From Thermogutta terrifontis (GTDB lineage Bacteria; Planctomycetota; Planctomycetia; Pirellulales; Thermoguttaceae): a DNA stretch of 64,000 bases. Shown piece by piece: positions 19,164-28,447 of this stretch; position 1 is the stretch's first letter; each line of letters begins with the position of its first letter. The notes under the pieces were generated by a model, which searched no databases, was not told where the DNA came from, and saw only the letters and a list, made by a program, of their open reading frames with translations. Made by a program: the position numbers and the translations under genes. The stretch lies in NCBI RefSeq assembly GCF_002277955.1, contig NZ_CP018477.1, forward strand, positions 868,001-932,000, in the 5' to 3' direction.

Positions 19164-20099
19164 ATGATGATAAAGCTGGAACGTCGACACCTGTTAACGG
19201 TAGAAGATCTTTCGGCAGCCGAGATCGAACGGATTTTTTCCATCAGCGAAGACCTCAAGGCCAAATTTCTGGAAGGTGTTCGTGAGCCGCTCTTGCCCCA
19301 GCGTGTGATGGCCCTGATTTTTGAAAAGCCGTCCCTCCGCACCCGGGTGAGTTTTGAAACAGCGATGGCTCATCTCGGCGGGAGTGCCATTTTCCTGGGA
19401 CAGGATGCGGGATTTGGGAAGCGGGAAACGATGGCCGATTTTGCCTCGGTCCTCAGTCAGTATGTGGATGTCATCGTATTCCGCGGTAATAAACATCAAA
19501 CTGTGGAAGAACTCGCTTACTACTCCAGTTGCCCTGTGATCAACGGCCTGACCGATTACGCCCATCCCTGTCAGGCCCTGGCGGACCTGTTCACCCTGCG
19601 GGAAATCGCCGGTAAACTGCGGGGACACACCCTGGCCTGGGTGGGCGACGGAAACAATGTAGCGCGCAGCCTTGCGGAGGGCTGTGCCAAACTCGGTGTG
19701 CGATTTGTCATGGCGACCCCGGAAAAGTATCGCTTCGAGCCGGAGTTTGTGGATCGCCTGCGGAAAAAATATCCAGATTTCCAGTTTGAGGTGGTGGATC
19801 GCCCCGAGGACGCTGTGCGGGACGCCCTCGCGGTGTATACGGACGTCTGGACGAGTATGGGACAGGAGGCCGAAGCGGAGCAGCGCCGCAGGGATTTTGC
19901 GCCCTATCAAGTCAACGCCAAACTAATGGCCCATACGCAGAAAGGCGCGGTGTTCATGCACTGCCTGCCCGCTCATCGGGGAGAGGAGGTGACGGACGAG
20001 GTGATCGACGGGCCGCAGAGCGTCGTCCTCCAGCAGGCCGCCAACCGGTTGCACGTTCAGAAGGGCATCCTGGCGTGGCTTCTCGGGGCGCATGCGTGA
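19164..20099 (+). CDS. argF: ornithine carbamoyltransferase
   Basis: Makes citrulline from ornithine and carbamoyl phosphate, in the arginine pathway. 311 residues from ATG 19164, with GGAGG 8 bases upstream; it starts 43 bases after argD, so the two are likely co-transcribed. Carbamoyl-phosphate motif SLRTR (57-61; many relatives have STRTR), then DYAHPCQALADL (ornithine/CP domain) and HCLPAHRG (266-273), the ornithine-type signature. Length and motifs fit the family. Confidence 0.96.
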   Translation: MMIKLERRHLLTVEDLSAAEIERIFSISEDLKAKFLEGVREPLLPQRVMALIFEKPSLRTRVSFETAMAHLGGSAIFLGQDAGFGKRETMADFASVLSQYVDVIVFRGNKHQTVEELAYYSSCPVINGLTDYAHPCQALADLFTLREIAGKLRGHTLAWVGDGNNVARSLAEGCAKLGVRFVMATPEKYRFEPEFVDRLRKKYPDFQFEVVDRPEDAVRDALAVYTDVWTSMGQEAEAEQRRRDFAPYQVNAKLMAHTQKGAVFMHCLPAHRGEEVTDEVIDGPQSVVLQQAANRLHVQKGILAWLLGAHA

Positions 20100-20146
20100 G
20101 TGAGTCGGACCAAGCCGGTCAGCGTTGTGGATAGGGAGACAGCGAC

Positions 20147-20884
20147 GTGGTGACGCGCGGGGATGGTCGAATCTGGAACGAGCTGCGCCCCATAACGATC
20201 CAGCGGCGCTTCACAACGGCTTCCGCGGGAAGTGTTCTCATCTCCGCCGGGCGGAGTATCGTACTCTGCACGGCCAACGTCGAGCCGCAGGTCCCCGCCT
20301 GGCTGGCAGATCAGGGGAGCGGTTGGCTCACTGCGGAATACAGCATGCTGCCCGGCAGCACGACTCCGCGCAAGCAGCGGGAGCGCAGCCGTGTGGAGGG
20401 CCGCACTGCCGAAATCCAGCGGCTGATTGGGCGCAGCCTGCGTGGCGTGGTGGATCTTCAGGGGCTGGGGCCTCGCACCATCACGATCGATTGCGACGTC
20501 CTTCAGGCGGATGGCGGCACGCGCACGCTCAGCATCACCGGAGGGTTCATCGCTCTCGTGGATGCCCTCCGGACGATCCAGGCGGAACTCCCCAACCCAG
20601 AGCGTTTACCGCTCCACGACAGTGTGGCGGCGGTTAGCGTTGCCCAGTGGGGCGAGGATCTCGTGCTGGATCCCAACCAGCAGGAAGACAATGAAGCGGC
20701 AGTGGATTTTAATGTTATCATGACGGGGAGCGGAAAGTTTGTGGAAATTCAGGGGACAGCCGAGCACGCGCCTTTCGATCGTTTGCTCCTCGAACGTATT
20801 CTGGACCTGGCCGCACAGGGGATTGCCGAACTGACCCGCCTCCAGCGAGAAGCGCTGGGGGAGGACTGGCCGTGGGCTTCCTGA
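20147..20884 (+). CDS. rph: ribonuclease PH
   Basis: Phosphorolytic 3'-5' exoribonuclease that trims tRNA 3' ends; a hexamer. 245 residues from GTG 20147 (a second GTG follows directly), GGGAGACAG upstream. Family landmarks: GRSIVLCTANVE, AEYSMLPGSTTPRKQRER with the RNA-contacting Arg cluster, GRTAEIQRLIGRSLRGVVDL, TITIDCDVLQADGGTRTLSITGG, and GTAEHAPFDRLLLERIL near the end. Forty-seven bases after argF, so probably co-transcribed. Confidence 0.96.
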   Translation: MVTRGDGRIWNELRPITIQRRFTTASAGSVLISAGRSIVLCTANVEPQVPAWLADQGSGWLTAEYSMLPGSTTPRKQRERSRVEGRTAEIQRLIGRSLRGVVDLQGLGPRTITIDCDVLQADGGTRTLSITGGFIALVDALRTIQAELPNPERLPLHDSVAAVSVAQWGEDLVLDPNQQEDNEAAVDFNVIMTGSGKFVEIQGTAEHAPFDRLLLERILDLAAQGIAELTRLQREALGEDWPWAS

Positions 20885-20948
20885 GCGGTCTGATCCAGGT
20901 CGCATGATGCGTTTTGCGAGGGCATATCGCAACGTGTGAGACCACGAC

Positions 20949-21743
20949 ATGTTACAGAAATACTGGCGGCGGCTGAGTCAAGACGTCGGGCATCGGGTAA
21001 TAAAAGTGAGCCCGTTTGTGTTTGTCGTCTTCACTGTGTTTGTTGTCCCTTCGTGCCGGCCGATGCCCCCGATGGGCGAGGACGCCAAGGAGTCGCGAAG
21101 GCCGTCGCGGCGAACGGAGTTCCGTGAAGTCAAGTACACAGACAAGACGCCCGAAGAGTGGCGCGAGCTGTTGGGGCATCCTAATCCGCAGGTGAGGGAC
21201 CACGCGATTGACGCCCTGGTTCAATACGGTCCGGACCAGGTGCCCTTTCTCGCCAAGATGGTGGAGGATCGCAGCAAACCCACGGCGCGCATGGCGGCGA
21301 TCAGAGCCCTGGGCGCGTTTGGTCCCCGTGCCGCCGCGGCAGTTCCTGTGATCGTGGCCGCTCTGCAGGATCAGACCTGGGACGGGCGAGATGTCGCCGC
21401 CGAAAGCTTGGGATTCATCGGCCAGGCTTCGCCGGACGTTGAGCGGGCCCTGTGCGAGGCCCTCAAGGATGGCGATGAAAGGGTACGCATGGCGGCTGCC
21501 CGGGCACTCGGGCGCTGCCGAGCGGCAAGTCAGGAGGCTGTGAAGGTCCTCGCTGCTGCCCTTAAGGATGCCGATCCCAACGTGCAAATGGCGGCAGTAG
21601 AAGCATTAGGAGAGCTTGGCCCCGCTGCCCAGTCTGCTGTGCCCCAGTTGGAAGAGTTGGCCCGGCAGGGAACGCCTGTCCTTCAGGCAACCGCCCAGGA
21701 AGCCCTCAGCCGGATCACGGGGAGAAAAAACGCACCGCCATAG
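20949..21743 (+). CDS. HEAT-repeat lipoprotein
   Basis: Probably a scaffold exposed on the periplasmic side; no catalytic motif. 264 residues. An N-terminal hydrophobic segment ends in VVPSC, a plausible lipobox. From about residue 70 come five or so helical HEAT/PBS-lyase-type repeats with the pattern A--ALG-FGP-A-AAVP, e.g. RMAAIRALGAFGPRAAAAVP, RMAAARALGRC and QMAAVEALGELGPAAQSAVP. It follows rph by 65 bases and is convergent with cstA. Confidence 0.8.
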   Translation: MLQKYWRRLSQDVGHRVIKVSPFVFVVFTVFVVPSCRPMPPMGEDAKESRRPSRRTEFREVKYTDKTPEEWRELLGHPNPQVRDHAIDALVQYGPDQVPFLAKMVEDRSKPTARMAAIRALGAFGPRAAAAVPVIVAALQDQTWDGRDVAAESLGFIGQASPDVERALCEALKDGDERVRMAAARALGRCRAASQEAVKVLAAALKDADPNVQMAAVEALGELGPAAQSAVPQLEELARQGTPVLQATAQEALSRITGRKNAPP

Positions 21744-21802
21744 GACCTGGATGGCGTGCAATCTTTTCCCGGTTAACTGCACTGGTCCCAAGCAGTGCGA
21801 TC

Positions 21803-23722
21803 TCAAAACACGGTCTCTGCCCGCTCGCGCTGCTCTTGTGCTGCGGGTTGCTCTTCCAGCGGAATGGTGGCTGGACGTTGAGGACCGCGGAGAAATGCCG
21901 TGATGCCTTCCAGAATCAGCCAAGCTGCCATGATCAGCACGATAACGGTTGTCACCCACAGGACGGTTTTTCCTTCCCGATAGAATCCAATCAGATTATA
22001 AATCATGGCGGCCCCGGTCATGAGGAGCATGAAAATCATCGGCACGAGCGTGAAAGCGTACATCCGCTGATTCTGATAGAGGTACACACTCACGATCAAC
22101 AGGGCCAATCCGGCCAGAAGCTGATTGGTTGTGCCGAAGAGTGTCCAGAGGGCTTTCCCCGCGGGAACGACGGCAAAAAAGCCGATTCCCGCCACCGCCA
22201 TGAGGGAGCCAAAGTATCGGTTGGCCAGGAACTTCAAACCCACCGCCTGGCAGAGCTCTTCCACGTTGAAGCGAAGCAGGCGGGTTGCGGAATCCAACGT
22301 GGTGAGTGCGAACGCCGTGACGGTCACCGCGATGAACGTGGAGCCGATACCGGTGGGAATTCCCAGGTGAGAAAGAATGTTGGCACTTCCGCGAACCACG
22401 GCATTAAGCTGGGCGGCCAGCCCTCCGATAGCGCTCCAGCTCGCGTAAACACCCCTGTCGCTCCAGTCAAATTGAGAAAGCCCCGCAACACAAGCCGCAA
22501 TAACGAGCACGGCCAGCGCGCCCTCCACCAACATCGCGCCATACCCAACCAGCAGGGCATCCTTTTCCCGATTGAGTTGCTTGACGGTCGTCCCACTGGA
22601 GACCAGGGAATGGAAACCGCTCACTGCTCCACAAGCGATGGTGACAAAAAGCAGCGGGATCAGGGGCGGGGCTCCCGGCACATTCAGCCGAACCGCCGGT
22701 GCATCAATCTTGGCGTATTCACTGCCTACTGCCGTAGCCACCAGCATCCCTACAAATAGGGCGATCAGGGCGAAGTAGAGCTGAAAACTGTTGATGTAAT
22801 CCCGCGGCTGAAGCAGCAGCCAGACGGGCAGCACGGACGCTAAGAAGCCATACAAAAGGAGTGCCCCGATCCATGCGTAATTGGCTCTGCCCAAAACAGT
22901 GTCGGGATCCTTGATGGATCCCAGCTCGCGAACCACATCATCCCGGCCCTGGGCCTTGAAGTAATCAATCGCAGCGGCCGCACCGTACGGACGGGAAAAT
23001 CCTGGCCTTCCCATCGTGGGTTTGGCATCGCGAGCCTGTTCCAGGGCCTGTCGGGTCTGGGGGGTACACAGCCATTCATAGGTCAGGACGGGGTTCTTTT
23101 CGCCCAAATAGATAAGGCCGGCAAACACGACAAGGGCACCCAATGTAGCGGGGAGGAGCGGTACTTTCAGCCGATATACGGACAATCCAAAAAGGACGGC
23201 CAGCAACATCAGGCCGACCGAGGGAATAATCGCGTCGGGATTGTAATTGAGGAACAAATCGGCCAGCGTGTTGCAGAACGCGCCCATCGCAAGTGACATG
23301 AGAAAGAAAATGATCAGAAGCGAAAGCAGTCGGGCGCGTGGACCAAGGACATAATACGCCACTTCGCCCACCGAACGCCCCCGATGCCGAAGGCTCACCA
23401 CGAGGGCACCCAAATCGTGGACGGCCCCGATCAGAATGGCACCGAAAACCACCCAAAGGACCGCCGGCAACCAACCCCAAATGACGGCCAGGGCAGGCCC
23501 CAGGATTGGGCCCAGGCCGGCGATTGATGCAAAATGATGACCAAATAATACCGGTGTTTTCGCGGGACAGTAATCGATGCCGTCATACATGGTGTGGGCA
23601 GGCGTGGGACGATCGGGGTCGAGCTGAAACACCCGCCGGGCCAGAAAGCGGCCATATACCTGGTAACCTAGAAAAAGCAGGGCAAATGCCCCGAAAACGA
23701 CGACAGCGGCCTGATCCAGCAT
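21803..23722 (-). CDS. cstA: carbon starvation protein A (peptide/pyruvate transporter)
   Basis: CstA-family membrane transporter for peptides or pyruvate, induced by starvation in enterobacteria. 639 residues; ATG 23722 with GGGGAG upstream. About 14 hydrophobic segments. Family motifs: YDGIDYCPAKTPVLFGHHFASIAG with GLGPILGPALAVIWGWLPA, VHDLGALVVSLRHRGRSVGE and SGFHSLVSSGTTVKQL. Compared with the core fold it has an insertion (about residues 210-270) that includes EWLCTPQTRQALEQARDAK. Single gene; a small hairpin GCACTG-ggtcccaag-CAGTGC region at 21779-21798 lies between it and the HEAT gene. Confidence 0.95.
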   Translation of the reverse strand: MLDQAAVVVFGAFALLFLGYQVYGRFLARRVFQLDPDRPTPAHTMYDGIDYCPAKTPVLFGHHFASIAGLGPILGPALAVIWGWLPAVLWVVFGAILIGAVHDLGALVVSLRHRGRSVGEVAYYVLGPRARLLSLLIIFFLMSLAMGAFCNTLADLFLNYNPDAIIPSVGLMLLAVLFGLSVYRLKVPLLPATLGALVVFAGLIYLGEKNPVLTYEWLCTPQTRQALEQARDAKPTMGRPGFSRPYGAAAAIDYFKAQGRDDVVRELGSIKDPDTVLGRANYAWIGALLLYGFLASVLPVWLLLQPRDYINSFQLYFALIALFVGMLVATAVGSEYAKIDAPAVRLNVPGAPPLIPLLFVTIACGAVSGFHSLVSSGTTVKQLNREKDALLVGYGAMLVEGALAVLVIAACVAGLSQFDWSDRGVYASWSAIGGLAAQLNAVVRGSANILSHLGIPTGIGSTFIAVTVTAFALTTLDSATRLLRFNVEELCQAVGLKFLANRYFGSLMAVAGIGFFAVVPAGKALWTLFGTTNQLLAGLALLIVSVYLYQNQRMYAFTLVPMIFMLLMTGAAMIYNLIGFYREGKTVLWVTTVIVLIMAAWLILEGITAFLRGPQRPATIPLEEQPAAQEQRERAETVF

Positions 23723-23961
23723 AAGAGTCTCCCCTATCCGTGTTTGCTGTTGTCATCCAACGGGGACCGTTGGCAGGTGTGGGGCCTGGTGTAAACGGAA
23801 AAACGCTCAAATTTAGCATAAATCTCCGCTCACCCTGCCGCAACGTTTTCGTGGAAACGACAGTGTGGCGGTTAAGATTTCCGTGATCCACTCGCACCAA
23901 CCCCGCGAGGCTGCACCGTGGTGCTCATGCGCCCTGTTTGCGCCTGCCATCGCCGCTTCGT

Positions 23962-26900
23962 TCATTCACCGAGGATGGCGTCCACTTGGAATTGGCCTTC
24001 GGCCGTGCCACCGCCCGGATCGAGTCGCAGGGCCACGATAATCTGACCGTCCCATTGTGGATGATCGGCCAGGCTGAGGCGATATTCGTGAAGCTGGCCG
24101 TCCGGCTCCACCGCGAAGCGAAGGGATTTCTCTTCATCGAAGTTCGGCGAACGCTCGGTCGTCCAGAAAAGCTGCGCCATTCTTCCGGCGGTGGTACTCA
24201 TCCTGATGACGACGGTCTTGTAAACCGCGGCCGGAACGCGGAGGTTGGGCCGAATGATGTACGGATCAGGGCCCGTGATACGACCCGCTAGGATGCCATC
24301 CTTGACCTCGAGGTCAGCCACATCGTGGGCGGCGATCCAGCCCTCCAATCCCGTCTCGAATGTAAACGTGAGGAGCTGCGCCAGCCGCGGAATTCGATCC
24401 ACAGTGCGCTGGACGGCCGGTTTGATGGAGACGGTCGCCGGGCCGGTCGCTCCCACCTGAATCGTCAGCAGCGCGGTGCCGGGGTCATAGCACCAGGCGG
24501 AGCCGTCCTCCAGGTGAGGCTGCTCATTTTGGGGAATTGGTTGCCCGTTGATGGCCACTTCCTGCGGGCTGGCGATATTGGCAATCAACACCGGGCCGAC
24601 TTCTCCCGGTGGAAACGCGATCTGAAATTCGAGGGCATCGCCGCTCAGGTGGACCCGGTCAATCGTTCCCAAGGAGGTGAGTGCAAACCGCTGATTCTCG
24701 GGCCCGACGTAAACGGTGCGAGGTTCTTCGTCCCGCCCGATCAATTTGGTGACACACCCGATGATCTGCCGGGGGGCGAAGACCCACGGACATTTTTCTC
24801 CTGTTATGGCGCTGATATTGTCCGGCCAGAGCGCCACGTTTTCGCCTTCCTGATCCTGCTGATGGATAGCGCTGTGAATGACAATGGTCGCCACCTCCGT
24901 CCACGGAAGACTCTGATCAAATTCCGCTAGTTTCAGGAGGGCGTTGGCGTACCGCAGGCCATTCCACTGAACAGGACGCCCGAACCACGAACCGTGGTAC
25001 CACGTGGCCCCGAACACGGGAATGCTGGCCCCCTGGAGAAACGGCTTCTCGGGATCGCTCCACAGATAAACGAACGGTAATCCCCGCCTGGCCCAGAGAA
25101 CGGCATCCTGGAGCCACCGTTTTTCGCCCGTGAGGCGGTAGGCCTCGATGTACGCGTCCACAGCATCGGCGGCAGCTAGGATGTCCGGGGTATGGACGGG
25201 CACTTCCCAGACTTGTGCCGCACGAGGAACGCGGAATTGTTCCATCAACTCCAGCGTTTTCACCATTTCCTCATAAAGGCGACGATCACCCGTGATGCGA
25301 GCGAAGGTTAGGATTTCGTAGGCATTGCGGGCGCAGGTCCCGACTTCCAGGGCGTCATTGGGACCAAGTTCGCGGTAGTCCATGCCGACGAAAGGTCCAC
25401 TGCCCGGCCGGTCGGCGTCAAATCGCCAGCTTCCGTCCTCACGCCGGGAAGCCAGAAGAGCGGCGACGCGACTTGCATTGGCCCAGACGCGATCCGCACG
25501 ACCTCCGACGCGGAGCGCATCCAGCCGTGGCGGGAGCTTGAGTTGCTCGCAAACTTCTTTCACACGTTCCTCGCAGCGACCTTTCAAACCCGGATCGCTG
25601 GTCAGCATGGCCCCAAGCACGAGATCGGCGGCAAAATCGGACGGCAGGGCCTGGTGAGAAAGAATGGCGTTTCCTTTGGTGGTCCACCACTGACGGGTTT
25701 CCGGATCCCACAGCGACTCCAAATAGGCCCGCGTGGAGAACTCAATTTCACCAGGGAGAGAGTTATGAGGTAGAGGATGGGCAGGGGCGATCCTGAGGTT
25801 TTTCACGTAGTCCGTGATGACGGCAAGTGCGTCCTCCGCCTGACCATCGGTCCAAAGATCGGCCGCCAACCGGAGTGTTCGATTCGGCTCGAGTTTGTAG
25901 GGTTTCGAGGCCATCCGACTGTTGACCGGTGTGTACTCCGGCACCGGCGGCAAGAAGAGTTCCATCAGGTGACTTCGCTGATGGTTGAAGCGGTCTGGCG
26001 AGGCGAACCCAAATGCCGGGGGAAGTCGGTCACCGGCAGGTCGATTGTCCCAGATCAGGCCCACCGTACCGTGTGGGCCATGAATTCCCACTGCGGGAAT
26101 GGTGATCATGTAAGGATGGACAACATAGCGCACGCGATCGGGATGGTCTTCCGCGATGTCGAGGCTATCGCTCGACAATTCGTCATCCACCAGCCACTCC
26201 AATCCTGGGAAGATGGCCTCATCGCGCTGATGGATGTAAACCATGGGCAATCCCCAGGCGAGAATGTCCACAGGTTGGTCGCTTTCCAGTTGTGAATCCA
26301 TGCGACAGATGCTGGCCCCCGCTCCGAGGGTGAATCTCACAGTTGCCCGAATCGTGGCGCCATTGGCGGTTTTGACAGTGCAGGGAAAGATCAGAACGCC
26401 GCCCGGGCTGTTCGTCGCCGGGCCCAGTTGGCAGGAGTCCGCGGCGAGCAGATATTCTTCCGCCTGGTCCTGGCCGTGACGGACGACGAGTCGTCCCATG
26501 GAAATCAGCCAGCCGGCGACCTTCCAGCCTTGTGGGGTTTTCACCTCGAGGCGTCCGGCAGAAAATCGCTGCTGGCATGGGTAGAACACCAGACGCAGGT
26601 TTTCGTTTTCCAATACAGGCACTGGCCGCGGCGCCACTGAAAACCGGCCCAGAGGTGGCGGTGGCGAGATACTTTTGACAACCATCACCCGCGATTGACC
26701 CGACCACCCCCCTCCCAAACTCTCCGCGATCGGGACGTCCTTGGCCTGCACGGAGACTTTGACGGGCAGGTTGGGAGTTTCCGCGTCAGCAACAAAGGTG
26801 TGTCGCACGATGGTGCGTCGGGTGGGAAACAGAGTCTTGACGACCTGTCGCGTCGATCCCTGCGGCGTTTCAAATGTGACGGTGATTCCACTCAGATTGA

Positions 26901-27915
26901 CCTGGCCGGTGTTTTCCAGTTCGCACTCCAGGACAGCCGTCTGGCCCACCGTAACCACAGGCTCCGCCGGCCCGAAGCTCCGAACACGCAGGGCCGGCTT
27001 GAGTTCCAACCGGCGCACGTCCTGAAGTTCCCCACAAACAGCCCTGGCGAGAAGAGTCATGGGGCGGTCCCGCACGCCTGTCCATGCGAAATAGAGCGGC
27101 TTGATTTCGTCTGGAGCCAGCCTGGGAATGGTCATTTTTTCCGGGCGATAGCGTGCCGGGCCGGGAACGGTGATCGTAGCCTCCACGTTGTCCGCAGGAC
27201 GATCGCCCACATTGGCCACCAACACCCGAATGCGAGCCTCCCGATCGGGCGTTTGCGGGTCTTCCTCCAGCATGACCTTTTTGATGTGAGGTACCGGGCC
27301 CACCTGAACGATGTACTGAACATCGTCAAGAAGCAGCTCTCCCGCCGTTCCCACAATCCGTGCTGCAAAGTGGACGCTTTTGACCTTGGGATTATCGGTG
27401 TAGTCGTACTTCAACCGGGCGTGGTGCCACTGGCCGTCGCCGATGTGATCTTCCGGGACGGTGAACGTTGCGCGGGGTGAACCCGTTCGCTCAATGCCTT
27501 CTTCATTGACCGGGATGACGTAAATATTGAGCTTCGCTCCCCGAGCGGAAACAGCCTTGTACCAGAAATCGATGCCGCCTTTCAGCTCGGTGATGAGTCG
27601 GGTTCGGTTGAGGCCGGTCTCGGATGTTGCCGTCTCGGCCGTGCGAACCAGTCGCAAGGAATACTTTCCAGAATGTGCGTCGGGGGAGACGGTCACTTCG
27701 CGGCCCACGGGGCCCCAATCCACGGGGAAACCGTTTTTGCCGAGAACTTCAAAGGAACCGTTGGTGCACGGATTTTCCGGGGAAACGGAGCCGCTCTCGG
27801 CTGCAATCGTTGGGCTGCTGGCAAATACCACGGCCAGCACTGTGATGGTCAGGATGGCCGTCGCACGTGTTTTCCGTTTCCGCCAGCCAACAAGAGATTT
27901 CATCAACGCTCGCAT
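23962..27915 (-). CDS. very large secreted multidomain protein, probable carbohydrate-active enzyme
   Basis: About 1317 residues from ATG 27915, placed 8 bases after AGGAGG; ATG 27921 overlaps the site. A signal peptide (ATAILTITVLAVVFA) is followed by a jelly-roll-like carbohydrate-binding module (NPCTNGSFEVLGKNGFPVDW to ELLLDDVQYIV), then two beta-sandwich CARDB/NPCBM-like regions, a beta-rich middle, and from about residue 730 an alpha-helical stretch like an (alpha/alpha)6 toroid (TRAYLESLWDPETRQWW, RVAALLASRREDGSWRF, GTCARNAYEIL). A second binding module ends the protein (LLTFTFETGLEGW to QFQVDAILGE). The toroid suggests a lyase or glycosidase, but I cannot place a catalytic residue or family. 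Confidence 0.8.
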   Translation of the reverse strand: MRALMKSLVGWRKRKTRATAILTITVLAVVFASSPTIAAESGSVSPENPCTNGSFEVLGKNGFPVDWGPVGREVTVSPDAHSGKYSLRLVRTAETATSETGLNRTRLITELKGGIDFWYKAVSARGAKLNIYVIPVNEEGIERTGSPRATFTVPEDHIGDGQWHHARLKYDYTDNPKVKSVHFAARIVGTAGELLLDDVQYIVQVGPVPHIKKVMLEEDPQTPDREARIRVLVANVGDRPADNVEATITVPGPARYRPEKMTIPRLAPDEIKPLYFAWTGVRDRPMTLLARAVCGELQDVRRLELKPALRVRSFGPAEPVVTVGQTAVLECELENTGQVNLSGITVTFETPQGSTRQVVKTLFPTRRTIVRHTFVADAETPNLPVKVSVQAKDVPIAESLGGGWSGQSRVMVVKSISPPPPLGRFSVAPRPVPVLENENLRLVFYPCQQRFSAGRLEVKTPQGWKVAGWLISMGRLVVRHGQDQAEEYLLAADSCQLGPATNSPGGVLIFPCTVKTANGATIRATVRFTLGAGASICRMDSQLESDQPVDILAWGLPMVYIHQRDEAIFPGLEWLVDDELSSDSLDIAEDHPDRVRYVVHPYMITIPAVGIHGPHGTVGLIWDNRPAGDRLPPAFGFASPDRFNHQRSHLMELFLPPVPEYTPVNSRMASKPYKLEPNRTLRLAADLWTDGQAEDALAVITDYVKNLRIAPAHPLPHNSLPGEIEFSTRAYLESLWDPETRQWWTTKGNAILSHQALPSDFAADLVLGAMLTSDPGLKGRCEERVKEVCEQLKLPPRLDALRVGGRADRVWANASRVAALLASRREDGSWRFDADRPGSGPFVGMDYRELGPNDALEVGTCARNAYEILTFARITGDRRLYEEMVKTLELMEQFRVPRAAQVWEVPVHTPDILAAADAVDAYIEAYRLTGEKRWLQDAVLWARRGLPFVYLWSDPEKPFLQGASIPVFGATWYHGSWFGRPVQWNGLRYANALLKLAEFDQSLPWTEVATIVIHSAIHQQDQEGENVALWPDNISAITGEKCPWVFAPRQIIGCVTKLIGRDEEPRTVYVGPENQRFALTSLGTIDRVHLSGDALEFQIAFPPGEVGPVLIANIASPQEVAINGQPIPQNEQPHLEDGSAWCYDPGTALLTIQVGATGPATVSIKPAVQRTVDRIPRLAQLLTFTFETGLEGWIAAHDVADLEVKDGILAGRITGPDPYIIRPNLRVPAAVYKTVVIRMSTTAGRMAQLFWTTERSPNFDEEKSLRFAVEPDGQLHEYRLSLADHPQWDGQIIVALRLDPGGGTAEGQFQVDAILGE

Positions 27916-28020
27916 GATCATCTCCTCCTTTGGAGTGCGGCGATTTATCGCCTTGGAGTGCGGCGATTTATCGCCGCTTTTTTGAGACGGCTTTAGCCGT
28001 CGCGAAACCGCGTGTGTCGC

Positions 28021-28165
28021 CTGTATTTTCCCGTTTGTGTATTCCTTTGTGTTCTGACGCTCGAATTTTTTTCATTCCGACGCTCGCACTTTTTCATTCC
28101 GACGGTTGTCTTCTTTTGTATTCTGAGGCTTGTATTTTTTATGCTCACGCTTTCATTCTTGCCCC
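28021..28165 (+). repeat. T-rich degenerate tandem repeat (array 1)
   Basis: About six copies of a 20-24 base unit resembling TTTTTCATTCCGACGCTTG, with variants of the last word (GACGCTCG, GACGGTTG, GAGGCTTG). It lies between the hairpins of the first class C module. Confidence 0.75.
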
Positions 28166-28279
28166 ATGTCGCGGGGAGCTAAAGCTCCCGCGCGAAAGCG
28201 GGGCTAAAGCCCCGCACTCCATGGAGTGCGGCGATTCATCGCCGCTTTCCTGAGACGGCTTCAGCCGTCGTGAAACCGT

Positions 28280-28368
28280 GTGTGGGTGCCCGTATTCTCA
28301 CGCTTGCGTATTCTTTTGTCTTCTAACGCTTGTATTTTTTTATTCCGACGCTTGAATTTTGCCTCACG
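28280..28368 (+). repeat. T-rich degenerate tandem repeat (array 2)
   Basis: Shorter array of the same unit inside the second module, four copies ending CACGCTTG, TAACGCTTG, CGACGCTTG and similar, separated by TTTT-rich spacers. Confidence 0.7.
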
Positions 28369-28447
28369 CTGCGGGGAGCTAAAGCTCCCGCGCGAAAGCG
28401 GGGCTAAAGCCCCGCACTCCAAAGGGCGATTTCTCGACTTCCTGTTT

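Larger units (their letters stand above)
27931..28422 (+). repeat. composite repeat block R4, left of the RAYT gene
   Basis: Two adjacent class C modules (27954-28221 and 28221-28422) after a short partial copy (27931-27953). Each starts TGGAGTGCGGCGATT with hairpin GCGGCGAT-TT-ATCGCCGC, then GACGGCT-TT-AGCCGTC (TTC in copy 2), a T-rich tandem array, then GGGAGCT-AA-AGCTCCC and GCGGGGCT-AA-AGCCCCGC, ending CCGCACTCCA. Modules therefore have complementary ends. Their junction forms GCACTCCATGGAGTGC. Bases 27954-28084 recur at 29091-29221. Confidence 0.92.
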
